Source: Iamia sp035575815
Lineage (GTDB): Bacteria; Actinomycetota; Acidimicrobiia; Acidimicrobiales; Iamiaceae
Length of the DNA: 31,066 nucleotides
NCBI RefSeq assembly: GCF_035575815.1
Contig: NZ_DATLXO010000182.1
Span: 1 to 31,066, forward strand
Direction: 5' to 3'
The first letter of the stretch is position 1, and the number at the start of each line of letters is the position of its first letter. Under the pieces are notes generated by a model. That model did not search any database, was not told where the DNA came from, and saw nothing but the letters and a program-made list of their open reading frames with translations. Made by a program: the position numbers and the translations under genes. Shown here piece by piece: positions 7,056 through 15,207 of this stretch.

Positions 7056-8660
7056 ATGGCGTTCAACCTGGCCGACCTCGCCGAACACACCGTCGATGTG
7101 GTTCCCGACCGCACCGCGCTGATCTGCGGCGACCGCTCGGTGACCTTCGCGGCGCTCGAGGGGCGGGCCAACCGCCTGGCCCACCACCTCGCAGCGGTGG
7201 GGGTGGGTGAGGGCGACCACGTGGCGATCTACTCCTACAACAGCATCGAGTACGTCGAGACGATGCTGGCGGCCTACAAGCTCCGCGCCGTGCCCATCAA
7301 CGTGAACTACCGCTACGTCGAGGACGAGCTCATCTACCTGTTCGACAACGCGGACGTGGTCGCCGCGGTCTACCAGGCAGAGTTCGCCCCTCGGATCGCA
7401 GCCGTGACCGATCGCCTCCCGAGGCTCAGGCACCTCGTCGAGATCGGCGACGGCACCGACGGCGTCGACCCCTCGGCCGAGTCCGGGGCCGTGGACTACG
7501 AGACGGCCCTGATGGCCCAGTCGCCCGAGCGGAATTTCGGTCCCCGCGACGACGGCGACCTCTACATCCTCTACACCGGCGGCACGACCGGCATGCCCAA
7601 GGGCGTGATGTGGCGCCACGAGGACGTGTGGCGCGCCCTCGGCGGCGGCATCGACTTCCTCACCGGCGAGCGGATCACCGACGAGCACCAGCTCGCCCGC
7701 CTTGGGGCCGAGGCGCCGCCCTCGATGGGCCTGGTGCTGGCCCCGCTCATGCACGGCGCCGCCCAGTGGGGCACCCTCGGCGGGCTGTTCAAGGGCGTCA
7801 CCAACGTGTTGCTGCCCCGCTTCGACCCACACCTGGTGTGGGATGCGGTCGAGCGCTACGGCATCGGCGTGGTCACCATCACCGGTGACGCCATGGCCCG
7901 GCCCCTCATCGAGGCGCTCACCGAACGCAGCTACGACACCTCGTCGCTGGTCGCCATCAGCTCCACCGCCGCGGTCTTCTCCCCGGTGGTCAAGGACCAG
8001 CTCTTCGAGTTGCTGCCGAACGTGTTCATCAGCGAGGCGGTGGGCTCCTCGGAGGGCGGCTTCAACGGTCTGCGCCTCGTCGAGAAGGGGGCCACCGACA
8101 GCGGCGGCGGGCTCATCAACGTCCCCCTCGGCCCCGATTCGGTGATCATCGGCCTCGACGACGAGCCGGTCGCGCCCGGCGAGGTCGGGCGCCTGGCCCG
8201 GGGCGGCAACGTGCCCCTCGGGTACTACAAGGACCCGGTCAAGACGGCGGCGACGTTCATCGACGTCGGGGGCAAGCGCCACTCGGTCCCGGGGGACTTC
8301 GCCCGCCTGGAGCTCGACGGCACCATGACGCTGTTGGGCCGGGGCTCGCAGTGCATCAACTCCGGCGGCGAGAAGATCTACCCCGAGGAGGTCGAGTCCG
8401 CCCTGAAGGCGCACCCCAAGGTGTTCGACGTCCTCGTCATCGGCATCGACGACGAGCGGTGGGGCCAGAAGGTCGCGGCGGTCGTCCAGCCCCGTGCCGG
8501 TGAGGCGCCCACCCTCGACGAGCTGGCCGAGCACTGCCGCACCCGCCTCGCCCGCTACAAGGTGCCGCGGCAGCTCCACCTCGTTCCCGACATGCCCCGC
8601 CAGCCCAGCGGCAAGCCCGACTACACCCGCGCCCGCAAGGTCGCCGAGGAGACCGCATGA
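7056..8660 (+). CDS. fadD19: FadD19-like steroid side-chain acyl-CoA synthetase
   Basis: A 534-residue AMP-forming ligase. It has the adenylation P-loop YTGGTTGMPKGVMWRHED (about 173-190), the GSSEGGFNG region, GRGSQCINSGGEKIYPEEVE, and the C-terminal PSGKPDY with the catalytic lysine. The start MAFNLADLAEHTVDVVPDR and NVNYRYVEDEL.YLFDN closely follow mycobacterial FadD19, which activates 3-oxocholest-4-en-26-oate with ATP and CoA. It is the first gene of a rightward operon, and its stop overlaps the next ATG (ATGA). A KstR-like operator lies directly upstream. The exact sterol substrate is inferred from similarity recalled from memory. Confidence 0.85.
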   Translation: MAFNLADLAEHTVDVVPDRTALICGDRSVTFAALEGRANRLAHHLAAVGVGEGDHVAIYSYNSIEYVETMLAAYKLRAVPINVNYRYVEDELIYLFDNADVVAAVYQAEFAPRIAAVTDRLPRLRHLVEIGDGTDGVDPSAESGAVDYETALMAQSPERNFGPRDDGDLYILYTGGTTGMPKGVMWRHEDVWRALGGGIDFLTGERITDEHQLARLGAEAPPSMGLVLAPLMHGAAQWGTLGGLFKGVTNVLLPRFDPHLVWDAVERYGIGVVTITGDAMARPLIEALTERSYDTSSLVAISSTAAVFSPVVKDQLFELLPNVFISEAVGSSEGGFNGLRLVEKGATDSGGGLINVPLGPDSVIIGLDDEPVAPGEVGRLARGGNVPLGYYKDPVKTAATFIDVGGKRHSVPGDFARLELDGTMTLLGRGSQCINSGGEKIYPEEVESALKAHPKVFDVLVIGIDDERWGQKVAAVVQPRAGEAPTLDELAEHCRTRLARYKVPRQLHLVPDMPRQPSGKPDYTRARKVAEETA

Positions 8661-9808
8661 GCGAGCGCCGCGAGCGCACCAGCCTGACCGAGATGTTCGA
8701 CATCGAGTACCCGATCTTCGCCTTCTCGCACTGCCGTGACGTGGTGGCCGCGGTGACCAACGCCGGCGGCATGGGAGTGCTCGGCGCCCTCGCGTTCTCG
8801 CCCGACGAGCTCGAGATGGAGCTCACCTGGATCGACGAGCACGTCGGTGGCCGGCCCTACGGGGTCGACGTGGTGATGCCGGTCAAGACCGTCGACCGCG
8901 ACGCCGGCATCGACGACGTCGCCGACATCGGCGCCCAGCTGCGGTCCCACATCTCCCAGGACCACTGGGACTACGTCGATGCGATCCTCGTCGACCACGG
9001 CGTCGATGTGACCGCCGGCTCGGGCGAGCTCGACGCCGGGGCGGGCCTCGGCGCCGGGGTGCTGGGCTGGACCGCGGCCACGGGCGCCCCCCAGATCGAG
9101 ATCGCCCTCTCGCACCCCATCGCCCTGTTGGCCAGCGCCCTCGGCCCACCGCCGAAGGCGGCCATCGACCAGGCCCACGCCCAGGGCGTGAAGGTGGCGG
9201 CGCTCATCGGTCGGGTCGAACAAGCTGTCCGCGACGTGCAGCTCGGCGTCGACATCATCATCGCCCAGGGATACGAGGCCGGCGGTCACACCGGCGACGT
9301 GGCGTCCATGGTGCTCATCCCCGACGTGGTCGACGCCGTGGCCCCCGTGCCGGTGCTCGGTGCCGGTGGCGTCGGCTCCGGCCGGCAGATGGCGGCGGCC
9401 ATGGCCCTGGGCGCGGCGGGCGTGTGGACCGGGTCGATCTGGCTGACCGTCGCCGAGAACGGCTCGTCGCCGGTGGTGACCGAGAAGCTCCTCGCCGCCA
9501 CCTCGACCGACACCGTCCGCTCCCGGGCCTACACGGGCAAGCCCGCCCGCCAGCTGCGCACCGCGTGGACCGACGCCTGGGAGGCCCCCGAGTCGCCCGG
9601 CACCCTGCCCATGCCCCTGCAGTTCATCCTCAACTCCTACGCCACCCAGAAGATGGGGGCGAACCCGCCTCGCGAGCTCGTCGGCATGCCCGTGGGGCAG
9701 ATCGTGAGCCGCATGAACAAGGTCCGCACCACCAAGCAGGTCGTCGTCGACATGGTCGACGAGTACGTCGACGTCGCCTCGCGCCTCACCTCCGACCTCG
9801 AAGGCTGA
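8657..9808 (+). CDS. Nitronate monooxygenase / NPD-family FMN protein
   Basis: A 383-residue TIM-barrel flavoprotein of the 2-nitropropane dioxygenase family. It shows EYPIFAFSHCRDVVAAVTNAGGMGVLG at the N-terminus, the glycine-rich phosphate site VLGAGGVGSGRQMAAAMALGA (about 233-253), and GYEAGGHTGD with the conserved His. The family uses FMN to oxidise nitronates, but several actinobacterial members act as enoyl/CoA-ester reductases; in steroid clusters a relative (IpdC) serves late ring degradation. The gene starts with MSERRERT at an ATGA overlap with fadD. It sits between an acyl-CoA ligase and an amidohydrolase, so its natural substrate is probably a CoA ester. That is inference. Confidence 0.8.
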   Translation: MSERRERTSLTEMFDIEYPIFAFSHCRDVVAAVTNAGGMGVLGALAFSPDELEMELTWIDEHVGGRPYGVDVVMPVKTVDRDAGIDDVADIGAQLRSHISQDHWDYVDAILVDHGVDVTAGSGELDAGAGLGAGVLGWTAATGAPQIEIALSHPIALLASALGPPPKAAIDQAHAQGVKVAALIGRVEQAVRDVQLGVDIIIAQGYEAGGHTGDVASMVLIPDVVDAVAPVPVLGAGGVGSGRQMAAAMALGAAGVWTGSIWLTVAENGSSPVVTEKLLAATSTDTVRSRAYTGKPARQLRTAWTDAWEAPESPGTLPMPLQFILNSYATQKMGANPPRELVGMPVGQIVSRMNKVRTTKQVVVDMVDEYVDVASRLTSDLEG

Positions 9809-9813
9809 TCACC

Positions 9814-11055
9814 ATGACCCTGACCGAGAACCACGACCCCGCCGCCGAGCGCTACACGATCATCTCCGCCGACTGCCACGCCGGGGGCAGCCACAAGGCC
9901 TACCGGGAGTACCTCGACCCGAAGTTCGTCGCCGACTTCGATGCCTGGCGGGGCGAGTACAAGAACCCCTACAAGGACCTGGGTGACAAGCGGCGGCTGC
10001 GCAACTGGGACAACGAGATGCGCAACTCCCAGCAGGAGGCCGATGGCATCGTCGGCGAGGTCGTGTTCCCCAACACCGTGCCGCCGTTCTTCCCCAGCTT
10101 CGTGCTCTTCGCCAAGCCGCCCACCGGCGAGCAGTACGAACACCGCCACGCCGGCGTGCAGGCCCACAACCGCTGGCTGGTCGACTGGTGCGGGGAGTTC
10201 CCCCAGCGCCGCGCCGGGGTCGGTCAGATCTTCCTCAACGACGTCGACGACGCCATCGCCGATGTGCGCTGGATCAAGGATCACGGGCTCCGGGGCGGCA
10301 TCCTGCTGCCCAACATCGCCCCCGACGTCAAGTGGGTGAAGCCGCTGTACGACCGCTGCTACGACCCGCTGTGGGAGGTCCTCCAGGACCTCGAGGTGCC
10401 GGTGAACGTGCACAGTGGCACCGGCAACCCGGACTACGGGTCCTACCCGGTCTCGATGCTGCTCTACATCAACGAGGTGCCCTTCTACACCGAGCGCCCG
10501 CTGGTGCAGATGATCCTCTCGGGCGTCTTCGAGCGCTTCCCTCGCCTCAAGGTCGTGCTCACCGAGGCCGGCTGCGCCTGGGTGCCGCCGCTGCTCGACC
10601 GCCTCGACCAGACCATCCGGGGCATCCGCGAGACCGGCGCCACCGGGGAGATCCGCTACGGCGACGAGCACGTCCTCTCGCGCGACGCCACCGAGTACTT
10701 CCACCAGAACGTGTGGATGGGCGTCAGCCAGCCCCGACAGGCCGACGCCGAGGCCCGCCACGTCATCGGCCTCGACAAGTTCATGTGGGGCAGCGACTAC
10801 CCCCACGACGAAGGCACCTACCCCTACACCCGCGAGAACCTGCGGGCCCGGTTCCACGACGCCCCCGAGGCCGAGATGCGCCAGATCCTCGCCGGCAACG
10901 CGGCGAAGATGTACGGCTTCGACCTCGACGCCCTGGCCCCGCTGGCGGCGCGCGTCGGCCCGCGCGTCGATGAGGTGGCGATGCCCATCGACGAGCTCCC
11001 CGACAAGCGCCTCGACCGGCTCTCCGCCGACATGGACACCCGGGCGATCAAGTGA
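9814..11055 (+). CDS. Amidohydrolase-family (metal-dependent TIM-barrel) protein
   Basis: A 413-residue protein of the amidohydrolase_2 family. It has IISADCHAGG near the N-terminus (metal-site D-x-H), a central PVNVHSGTG strand with His, VVLTEAGCAWVPPLLDRLD, and GLDKFMWGSDYPHDEGTYP near the C-terminus carrying the metal-binding Asp. Relatives include decarboxylases and C-C hydrolases of the ACMSD type. It begins at ATG 9814, five bases after the NPD gene, and its stop overlaps the GTG of the crotonase gene by four bases. Membership of the rightward steroid-type operon suggests action on a ring- or side-chain-derived acid, but no substrate can be read from the sequence. Confidence 0.8.
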   Translation: MTLTENHDPAAERYTIISADCHAGGSHKAYREYLDPKFVADFDAWRGEYKNPYKDLGDKRRLRNWDNEMRNSQQEADGIVGEVVFPNTVPPFFPSFVLFAKPPTGEQYEHRHAGVQAHNRWLVDWCGEFPQRRAGVGQIFLNDVDDAIADVRWIKDHGLRGGILLPNIAPDVKWVKPLYDRCYDPLWEVLQDLEVPVNVHSGTGNPDYGSYPVSMLLYINEVPFYTERPLVQMILSGVFERFPRLKVVLTEAGCAWVPPLLDRLDQTIRGIRETGATGEIRYGDEHVLSRDATEYFHQNVWMGVSQPRQADAEARHVIGLDKFMWGSDYPHDEGTYPYTRENLRARFHDAPEAEMRQILAGNAAKMYGFDLDALAPLAARVGPRVDEVAMPIDELPDKRLDRLSADMDTRAIK

Positions 11056-11936
11056 CCGACGCCAGTGCCTACGGCGCCGGGGGCCCGTCGGCCTCCCCCG
11101 CCCCTGACCCGGGCGGGAGCCTCGTGCTCCTCGACGACCCCGCCCCCGGGGTGAGGCGGGTCACGCTGAACCGCCCCGAGAAGCGCAACGCCCTCAACCA
11201 CCGGCTGCGCGGCGAGCTGATCGCCGCGTTGCAGACCGCGGACGACGACCCTGCGGTGAAGGTGTCGATCGTCCGGGGCGCAGGCACCTGCTTCTCGGCC
11301 GGCTACGACCTGGGCGGCGGCAACGAGGGCCAGGACTACCCGCACTTCACCGCCGGCGGTGATGGCCAGTGGCCTCGGCACGTCACCGAGACGTGGATGG
11401 GCATCTGGGACATGGCCAAGCCGGTGATCGCCCAGGTGCACGGCTACTGCCTGGCCGGGGGCAGCGAGCTGGCCACCGGGTGCGACCTCGTCTACGTGGC
11501 CGACGACGCCCAGATGGGCTACCCGGCGGTGCGCTTCGGGGTCCCCGACATGCACTTCCACGCCTGGTTCCTGGGCATGCGGGCGGCCATGGAGATGATG
11601 GTCACCGGCGACTCCATCTCCGGGCTCGAGGCCGTGCGCCTCGGCTGGGCCAACCGGGCCTTTCCGGCCGCCGACCTCGACGACGAGGTGGTGGCCGTGG
11701 CGAAGCGGATCGCGCTCATCCCCACCGACATAGTGTCGCTCAACAAGCGCACCGTGCACCGGGCCATGGACGCCATGGGCCTGCGCTCGGCCATCCGCGC
11801 CGGTACCGAGCTCTGCGCCCTCGGCACCAAGCAGGAGAGCTTCGTCGAGTTCATCGACAAGATCGACGAGATCGGGCTGAAGGCGGCGCTCCAGCAGCGC
11901 GACGAGGCCTTCGGTGATTACCGCACCAGACCTTGA
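11052..11936 (+). CDS. Crotonase / enoyl-CoA hydratase-like protein
   Basis: A 294-residue crotonase-fold protein: RVTLNRPEKRNALN, the oxyanion-hole segment TCFSAGYDLGGG, and HGYCLAGGSELATGCD. The glutamate in GGSELA matches the first hydratase glutamate (Glu144 in rat mitochondrial hydratase). The second, normally in 'QPE', is replaced: the sequence reads MGYPAVRFG. Straight hydration is therefore doubtful, and another crotonase reaction (isomerase, hydrolase or C-C lyase) is possible. It starts with GTG inside the amidohydrolase stop and is the last gene of the four-gene operon. An N-terminal Gly/Ala/Pro-rich extension of about 25 residues precedes the domain. Confidence 0.8.
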   Translation: MTDASAYGAGGPSASPAPDPGGSLVLLDDPAPGVRRVTLNRPEKRNALNHRLRGELIAALQTADDDPAVKVSIVRGAGTCFSAGYDLGGGNEGQDYPHFTAGGDGQWPRHVTETWMGIWDMAKPVIAQVHGYCLAGGSELATGCDLVYVADDAQMGYPAVRFGVPDMHFHAWFLGMRAAMEMMVTGDSISGLEAVRLGWANRAFPAADLDDEVVAVAKRIALIPTDIVSLNKRTVHRAMDAMGLRSAIRAGTELCALGTKQESFVEFIDKIDEIGLKAALQQRDEAFGDYRTRP

Positions 11937-11975
11937 GCTCAACGTGGGACCGTCGCTGAGCGCACGGCCGCCGGT

Positions 11976-12784
11976 GTGAGCGCTCCGGCCCCGCCCGTCG
12001 CCCCGCCGGCAGGATCGTGGGGATCGTCCCGGATGGTGGGGCTGATCGTGGCCATCGTCGTGCTCGCCGTGCTGTTCGTCCGGCGGGAGGGCCGGGCGTC
12101 GGAACCGGTGCTGCCCCTGGCGCTGCTGCGGGACCCGGTGATGCGGGTCTGCGTGGGCGTGAACTTCACCAGCGGCCTTCTGCTGTGGTGTGGCATCTTC
12201 TTCGTCCCGCTGTTCGTGCAGGAGGTGCGGGGCGTGTCGCCCACCCGAGCCGGGTTCGTGCTCATGCCGCTCACGTTCGGGGCCGCTGCCGGCACCCTGG
12301 TTGCGGGCCGCCGGGTCGAGGGCTCGGGCCGCTACCGGTTCTGGCCCTGGCCCTGGGCCGGGTCGGTGCTGATGCTCATCGGCGTGGCCCTGCTCTCCAC
12401 GCTGGGAGCGACCACCCCGGCCCTGCTCGGGGGCGGGTTCGCCCTGCTGCTCGGCACCGGCGTCGGCTTCGTCATGCAGCCGTCGCTGGTCGCCGCCCAG
12501 ACAGCGCGCCGCCTCGCCACCTGGGCACGGCCACCTCGACCGCCCTGTTGTTCCGCTCCCTCGGCAACACCATCGGCATCCCGATCTTCGGCGGCATCCT
12601 CAACGCCGGTCTGATCGGTGGTCCGCGTGACGCGGCCGCCTTCGCCGACGTCATCCCGCTGGTGTTCCTCGCCGCGGTGCCCGTGGCCATCGCCTCGGTC
12701 GTCATCGCGTCCCGCCTGAAGGACCGTCCCCTGCGCGACGAGGTCGCCCTACTCCCCGCCGCCCCCGCCGTCACCGACGGCTGA
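11976..12784 (+). pseudogene. MFS drug-transporter (EmrB/DHA2-type) remnant, 5'-truncated and frameshifted
   Basis: The frame from 11976 encodes several membrane helices (MVGLIVAIVVLAVLFV, FTSGLLLWCGIFFVPLFV, and PALLGGGFALLLGTGVGFVM) matching the C-terminal half of 14-helix EmrB/QacA transporters. After LVAAQ at about 12500 the frame is lost. Homology continues in the +1 frame as HLGTATSTALLFRSLGNTIG to the TGA at 12782-12784. The N-terminal half of the family, at least 200 residues, is absent; only 39 bases separate the crotonase stop from the ORF. Adding one base near 12500 restores a 269-residue frame, still a half-transporter. It is probably non-functional in either case. Confidence 0.75.
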
Positions 12785-12916
12785 GCCCGGAGCTCCCGAC
12801 GGCCCGGCGACCCCACCCGAGATTCACCCTTTCGGGGCGCTCGTCGGCGGGGTCGAGGGCGGCGGATGCGTGGATCTCGTCCCTGGCGGCCCACGGGTTC
12901 CTCGTCGGCGGACGTG

Positions 12917-12942
12917 GTTTCGGGGACGCCCGGCTTGGGAGT
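12917..12942 (+). promoter_or_regulatory. Possible stress-sigma promoter before the ChaB gene
   Basis: GTTT at 12917 and GGGAGT at 12937 are separated by 16 bases. This resembles the GTTT-N(14-16)-GGGTAT promoter of the SigB/SigF class, with two mismatches in the -10. The distance to the gene at 12964 is suitable. Confidence 0.25.
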
Positions 12943-12963
12943 GGCCCTGCGGAGGTGACCGAC

Positions 12964-13341
12964 ATGCCAACCAGCAAGGAAGACCTGCCCGGAACCCTGA
13001 AGCGCTCCCCCAAGAAGGCGCAGGAGACCTATGCCAAGGCGCTCGACTCGGCTCATGAGGAGTACGGCGACGAGGAGCGGGCGCACCGCACCGCCTACGC
13101 CGCGCTCAAGCACTCGTTCGAGAAGGTGGGCGACCACTGGGAGCCCAAGGATGAGAAGGGGCCGTCGGACGCGCAGGCCAAGGGCGGACGTGACACGAAC
13201 CGCAAGACCGCCGGCGGCGTCGATGTCAACGGCCACTCCAAGCAGGAGCTCTACGACCGGGCCAAGGACCTGGGCGTGGCGGGCCGCTCGACGATGACCA
13301 AGGAGGAGCTCGGCCGGGCCATCGCCCGCAAGCAGGACTAG
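12964..13341 (+). CDS. ChaB-family protein with C-terminal Rho-N/SAP-like domain
   Basis: A 125-residue hydrophilic protein. Residues 8-60 (PGTLKRSPKKAQETYAKALDSA..., then AHRTAYAALKHSFEKVGDHW) form a ChaB domain. Residues about 95-123 (SKQELYDRAKDLGVAGRSTM, then KEELGRAIAR) resemble the Rho N-terminal/SAP-like helix-extended-loop-helix, a nucleic-acid-binding fold. ChaB was named as a cation-transport regulator, but the biochemical role is unclear. ATG 12964 was chosen over GTG 12955 because GGAGG at 12951-12955 is then correctly spaced. The gene stands alone between a broken transporter and a toxin-antitoxin pair. Similar small proteins in actinomycetes are often stress-induced. Confidence 0.75.
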   Translation: MPTSKEDLPGTLKRSPKKAQETYAKALDSAHEEYGDEERAHRTAYAALKHSFEKVGDHWEPKDEKGPSDAQAKGGRDTNRKTAGGVDVNGHSKQELYDRAKDLGVAGRSTMTKEELGRAIARKQD

Positions 13342-13609
13342 CGCGGCGCCGGCACCCGGCCTTCCAGCGCCCCCGATGAACCGCCGGGGAGGGGACAGGT
13401 GCCTCCACACACGGGAGCGTCACCGTGCCGGCGACAGGGTTACGCCCACGAGCACCACCTCACTCGCCGTCCTCCCGCTGTGCGAAACGTCGATATGCCA
13501 CCCTGACGGTCGGCCACCGACCTTTCATGGGAGGACGCGGCTGGGTGTCAGTGTTGTCGTGCGCATCCGCCGCGGCCCTCTGCGCGAGATGTCGCAATCC
13601 ATGCCTGGG

Positions 13610-14236
13610 TCAGAAGGTGAAGTCGACCTGGATCGCGCCGGTGAGGATGAGGCGCTCGAGCACCTCGGTGCACTCGGCGAGAGCGGTCGAGGTCCCGATG
13701 AGCGGCGCCTGAGCGAAGAAGGCGACCTTGGTCGAGGTCTCCGGGGTCGTCCTCGACGTGTAGGCGAAGCCGTGGACCTCGTCATCCCACCAGCCATGGG
13801 TCCGGTCCGTGAGGAGCCTGCACGTCGCCTGGACGTGGTCCTCGTAGCCGGTCGAGATGCGGGCGTCGACGCCGAGCGCGTCGAGGGCTTCGTCGCTCCG
13901 CAGATCCAGGAGAGCGAGCTCCCCGGTGAGCTCGGTCCAGTAGTGATCGGCATGGGTGGCTGGGACCCAGCCCCCCGAGTCGCGGTAGCGCTCCCGAGCG
14001 GCACCCGCCTCGGTGGTCGCGGCGTAGCGGACCCGGTGCAGCCCGGCGATCGAGTCGAACCGGTGCCGCGGATCGGGGAAGGCAGCCCAGGACCACTCGG
14101 CGAACGGCTTGGCCGCGAGTCGGAACAGCCTCCAGGTCTGGACGGTGAGGGTCAGCCCCGGAGGTCGATCGACCGGGAGCGGCGGGTAGACCGGTCCGTT
14201 CAGCGCGGGCCCCCGAGGGCGCCCAGGATCTGCCAC
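13610..14236 (-). CDS. RES-domain toxin (NAD-degrading type)
   Basis: A 208-residue protein with the N-terminal pattern WRLFRLAAKPFAEWSWAAF followed by RFDSIAGLHRVRYAATTEAG, which fits RES-domain toxins with the conserved Arg-Tyr-Ala entry. Characterised RES toxins (MbcT and others) are phosphorylases or hydrolases that deplete NAD+. The start used is GTG 14236, which overlaps the 3' end of the antitoxin gene by 37 bases; no later start codon precedes the conserved domain at a good distance. Order (antitoxin first, toxin second, overlapping) is the usual RES/Xre layout. Both genes look intact. Confidence 0.75.
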   Translation of the reverse strand: MADPGRPRGPALNGPVYPPLPVDRPPGLTLTVQTWRLFRLAAKPFAEWSWAAFPDPRHRFDSIAGLHRVRYAATTEAGAARERYRDSGGWVPATHADHYWTELTGELALLDLRSDEALDALGVDARISTGYEDHVQATCRLLTDRTHGWWDDEVHGFAYTSRTTPETSTKVAFFAQAPLIGTSTALAECTEVLERLILTGAIQVDFTF

Positions 14237-14712
14237 GCGTCAGCGGCACCCTGGCGTGAACCGAGGGCGTCGACCAACGACATCCCGCCGAGCTCTTCGC
14301 GCTCGAGGCGCATGACCCGATCCGCAGCGACGGCGTCCTCGTCGACGTAGAGCCGGAGCGCAGCGAGGATCCGGCGCAGGTCGTCACGGAGCCCGGCGGG
14401 CCCGAACTGCCAGACCGGGAAGTAGGTCTCCCTGCCGATCCTGCGGCCCATGAGCGTCTTCGCCTGGCGCATCCTGCTCACGGCCTGGCGAGTCGTCACG
14501 CCGGGGAGCCGGGCGAGGACCTCCGAGGTCCGCAACGAGGCGCTCACGAACTCGTCGATGGCGACGCGGCGACGCTCATCGTTGACCGCCCGGGCCGCGG
14601 GACCGAGGGCAGCAAGGTCGGTGGGGCGGTCGCCGACGAGAACCTGCAGCACCGAGCGTGCTGCTGGGTCCGTCTCGACCAGGGCCTCCACACGATCCAT
14701 CAAGTCGGCCAT
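14200..14712 (-). CDS. Xre/MbcA/ParS-type antitoxin for the RES toxin
   Basis: A 170-residue protein with an internal helix-turn-helix region (TSEVLARLPGVTTRQAVSRM, then the basic stretch RQAKTLMGRRIG) and a C-terminal helical region (LVDALGSRQGAADAWQILGALG) in the position of the DUF2384 toxin-binding domain of MbcA/Xre antitoxins. The family binds its RES partner and represses the shared promoter. ATG 14712 was chosen because a TACCAT -10 box lies seven bases upstream with no ribosome site, suggesting leaderless transcription. Direct GTTGACG repeats further upstream (about 14750-14776) might be an operator. Confidence 0.7.
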   Translation of the reverse strand: MADLMDRVEALVETDPAARSVLQVLVGDRPTDLAALGPAARAVNDERRRVAIDEFVSASLRTSEVLARLPGVTTRQAVSRMRQAKTLMGRRIGRETYFPVWQFGPAGLRDDLRRILAALRLYVDEDAVAADRVMRLEREELGGMSLVDALGSRQGAADAWQILGALGGPR

Positions 14713-14719
14713 GGCAACG

Positions 14720-14725
14720 ATGGTA
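14720..14725 (-). promoter_or_regulatory. -10 box of the RES/Xre operon
   Basis: On the minus strand TACCAT ends seven bases before ATG 14712, and a weak -35 (TAGACG) lies 17 bases further upstream. Placement again suggests a leaderless message. Confidence 0.4.
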
Positions 14726-14897
14726 CCCAGTTGTGGTCACTTCGTCTACACCGTCAACAACGTCTCTAACGTCAACTAGAGGAGCCACCGGGCGGGCGGA
14801 AGTGGACGAGGAGATCCAGTGCTCGCACGATGGCACCGCCAGGACGGCCCCTTCGTGCGCGTTCGCCGACCGTTCCGCAGCCGCTTACGAGGCAACT

Positions 14898-15030
14898 ATG
14901 AACGACCGCAAGTCCGATATGATCATCTCGGGCGGCGTGAACATCTACCCGGCCGAGATCGAGGGCGTCTTCCTCACCCACCCGAAGGTCGCCGACGCCG
15001 CGGTCTTCGGCATCCCCCACGCCGACCGAC
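14898..15030 (+). pseudogene. Acyl-CoA synthetase C-terminal fragment
   Basis: About 44 codons reading DRKSDMIISGGVNIYPAEIE and then LTHPKVADAAVFGIPHAD. This is the hinge and start of the C-terminal subdomain of AMP-forming acyl-CoA synthetases. Nothing before or after it in any frame matches the rest of such an enzyme. The reading frame continues into unrelated sequence that corresponds to a MazF fragment on the other strand. It is a relic of a deletion or insertion event, not a functional gene. Confidence 0.75.
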
Positions 15031-15044
15031 ATTGCGAGGCTGTG

Positions 15045-15167
15045 CCGGACGGTCCGGGTCACCGGGGCCACCACTAGCCAGGTCAACAGCGGGATCGCCT
15101 CGTCGCGCGTGACCACCAGGATGGGCCGGCGCTTGTCCTCGGCCTCGGCCCACCAGACGGTATGCAA
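15045..15167 (-). pseudogene. MazF/PemK-type toxin N-terminal fragment
   Basis: About 41 codons reading VWWAEAEDKRRPILVVTRDE and then LLTWLVVAPVTRTVR, which match the first beta-strands of MazF-family mRNA interferases, including the usual 'RRPxLVxTRD' and 'VVAPxTRT' stretches. The first few residues (normally MxRGE) and everything after strand three are gone. The 3' break lies within about 15 bases of the end of the acyl-CoA synthetase fragment. No MazE-like antitoxin is seen nearby. Confidence 0.7.
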
Positions 15168-15207
15168 TGCACAGCGGCGGTGCCGCCGGCTTGCTGGTGA
15201 TCCGTGG

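Noticed and set aside
7044..8579. 511-codon minus-strand open frame opposite fadD19
   Set aside because: No recognisable domain; it is a mirror of the ligase codons.
13342..13609. 268-base gap between the ChaB and RES genes
   Set aside because: I looked for small genes, RNA hairpins and operators on both strands and found nothing that could be supported.
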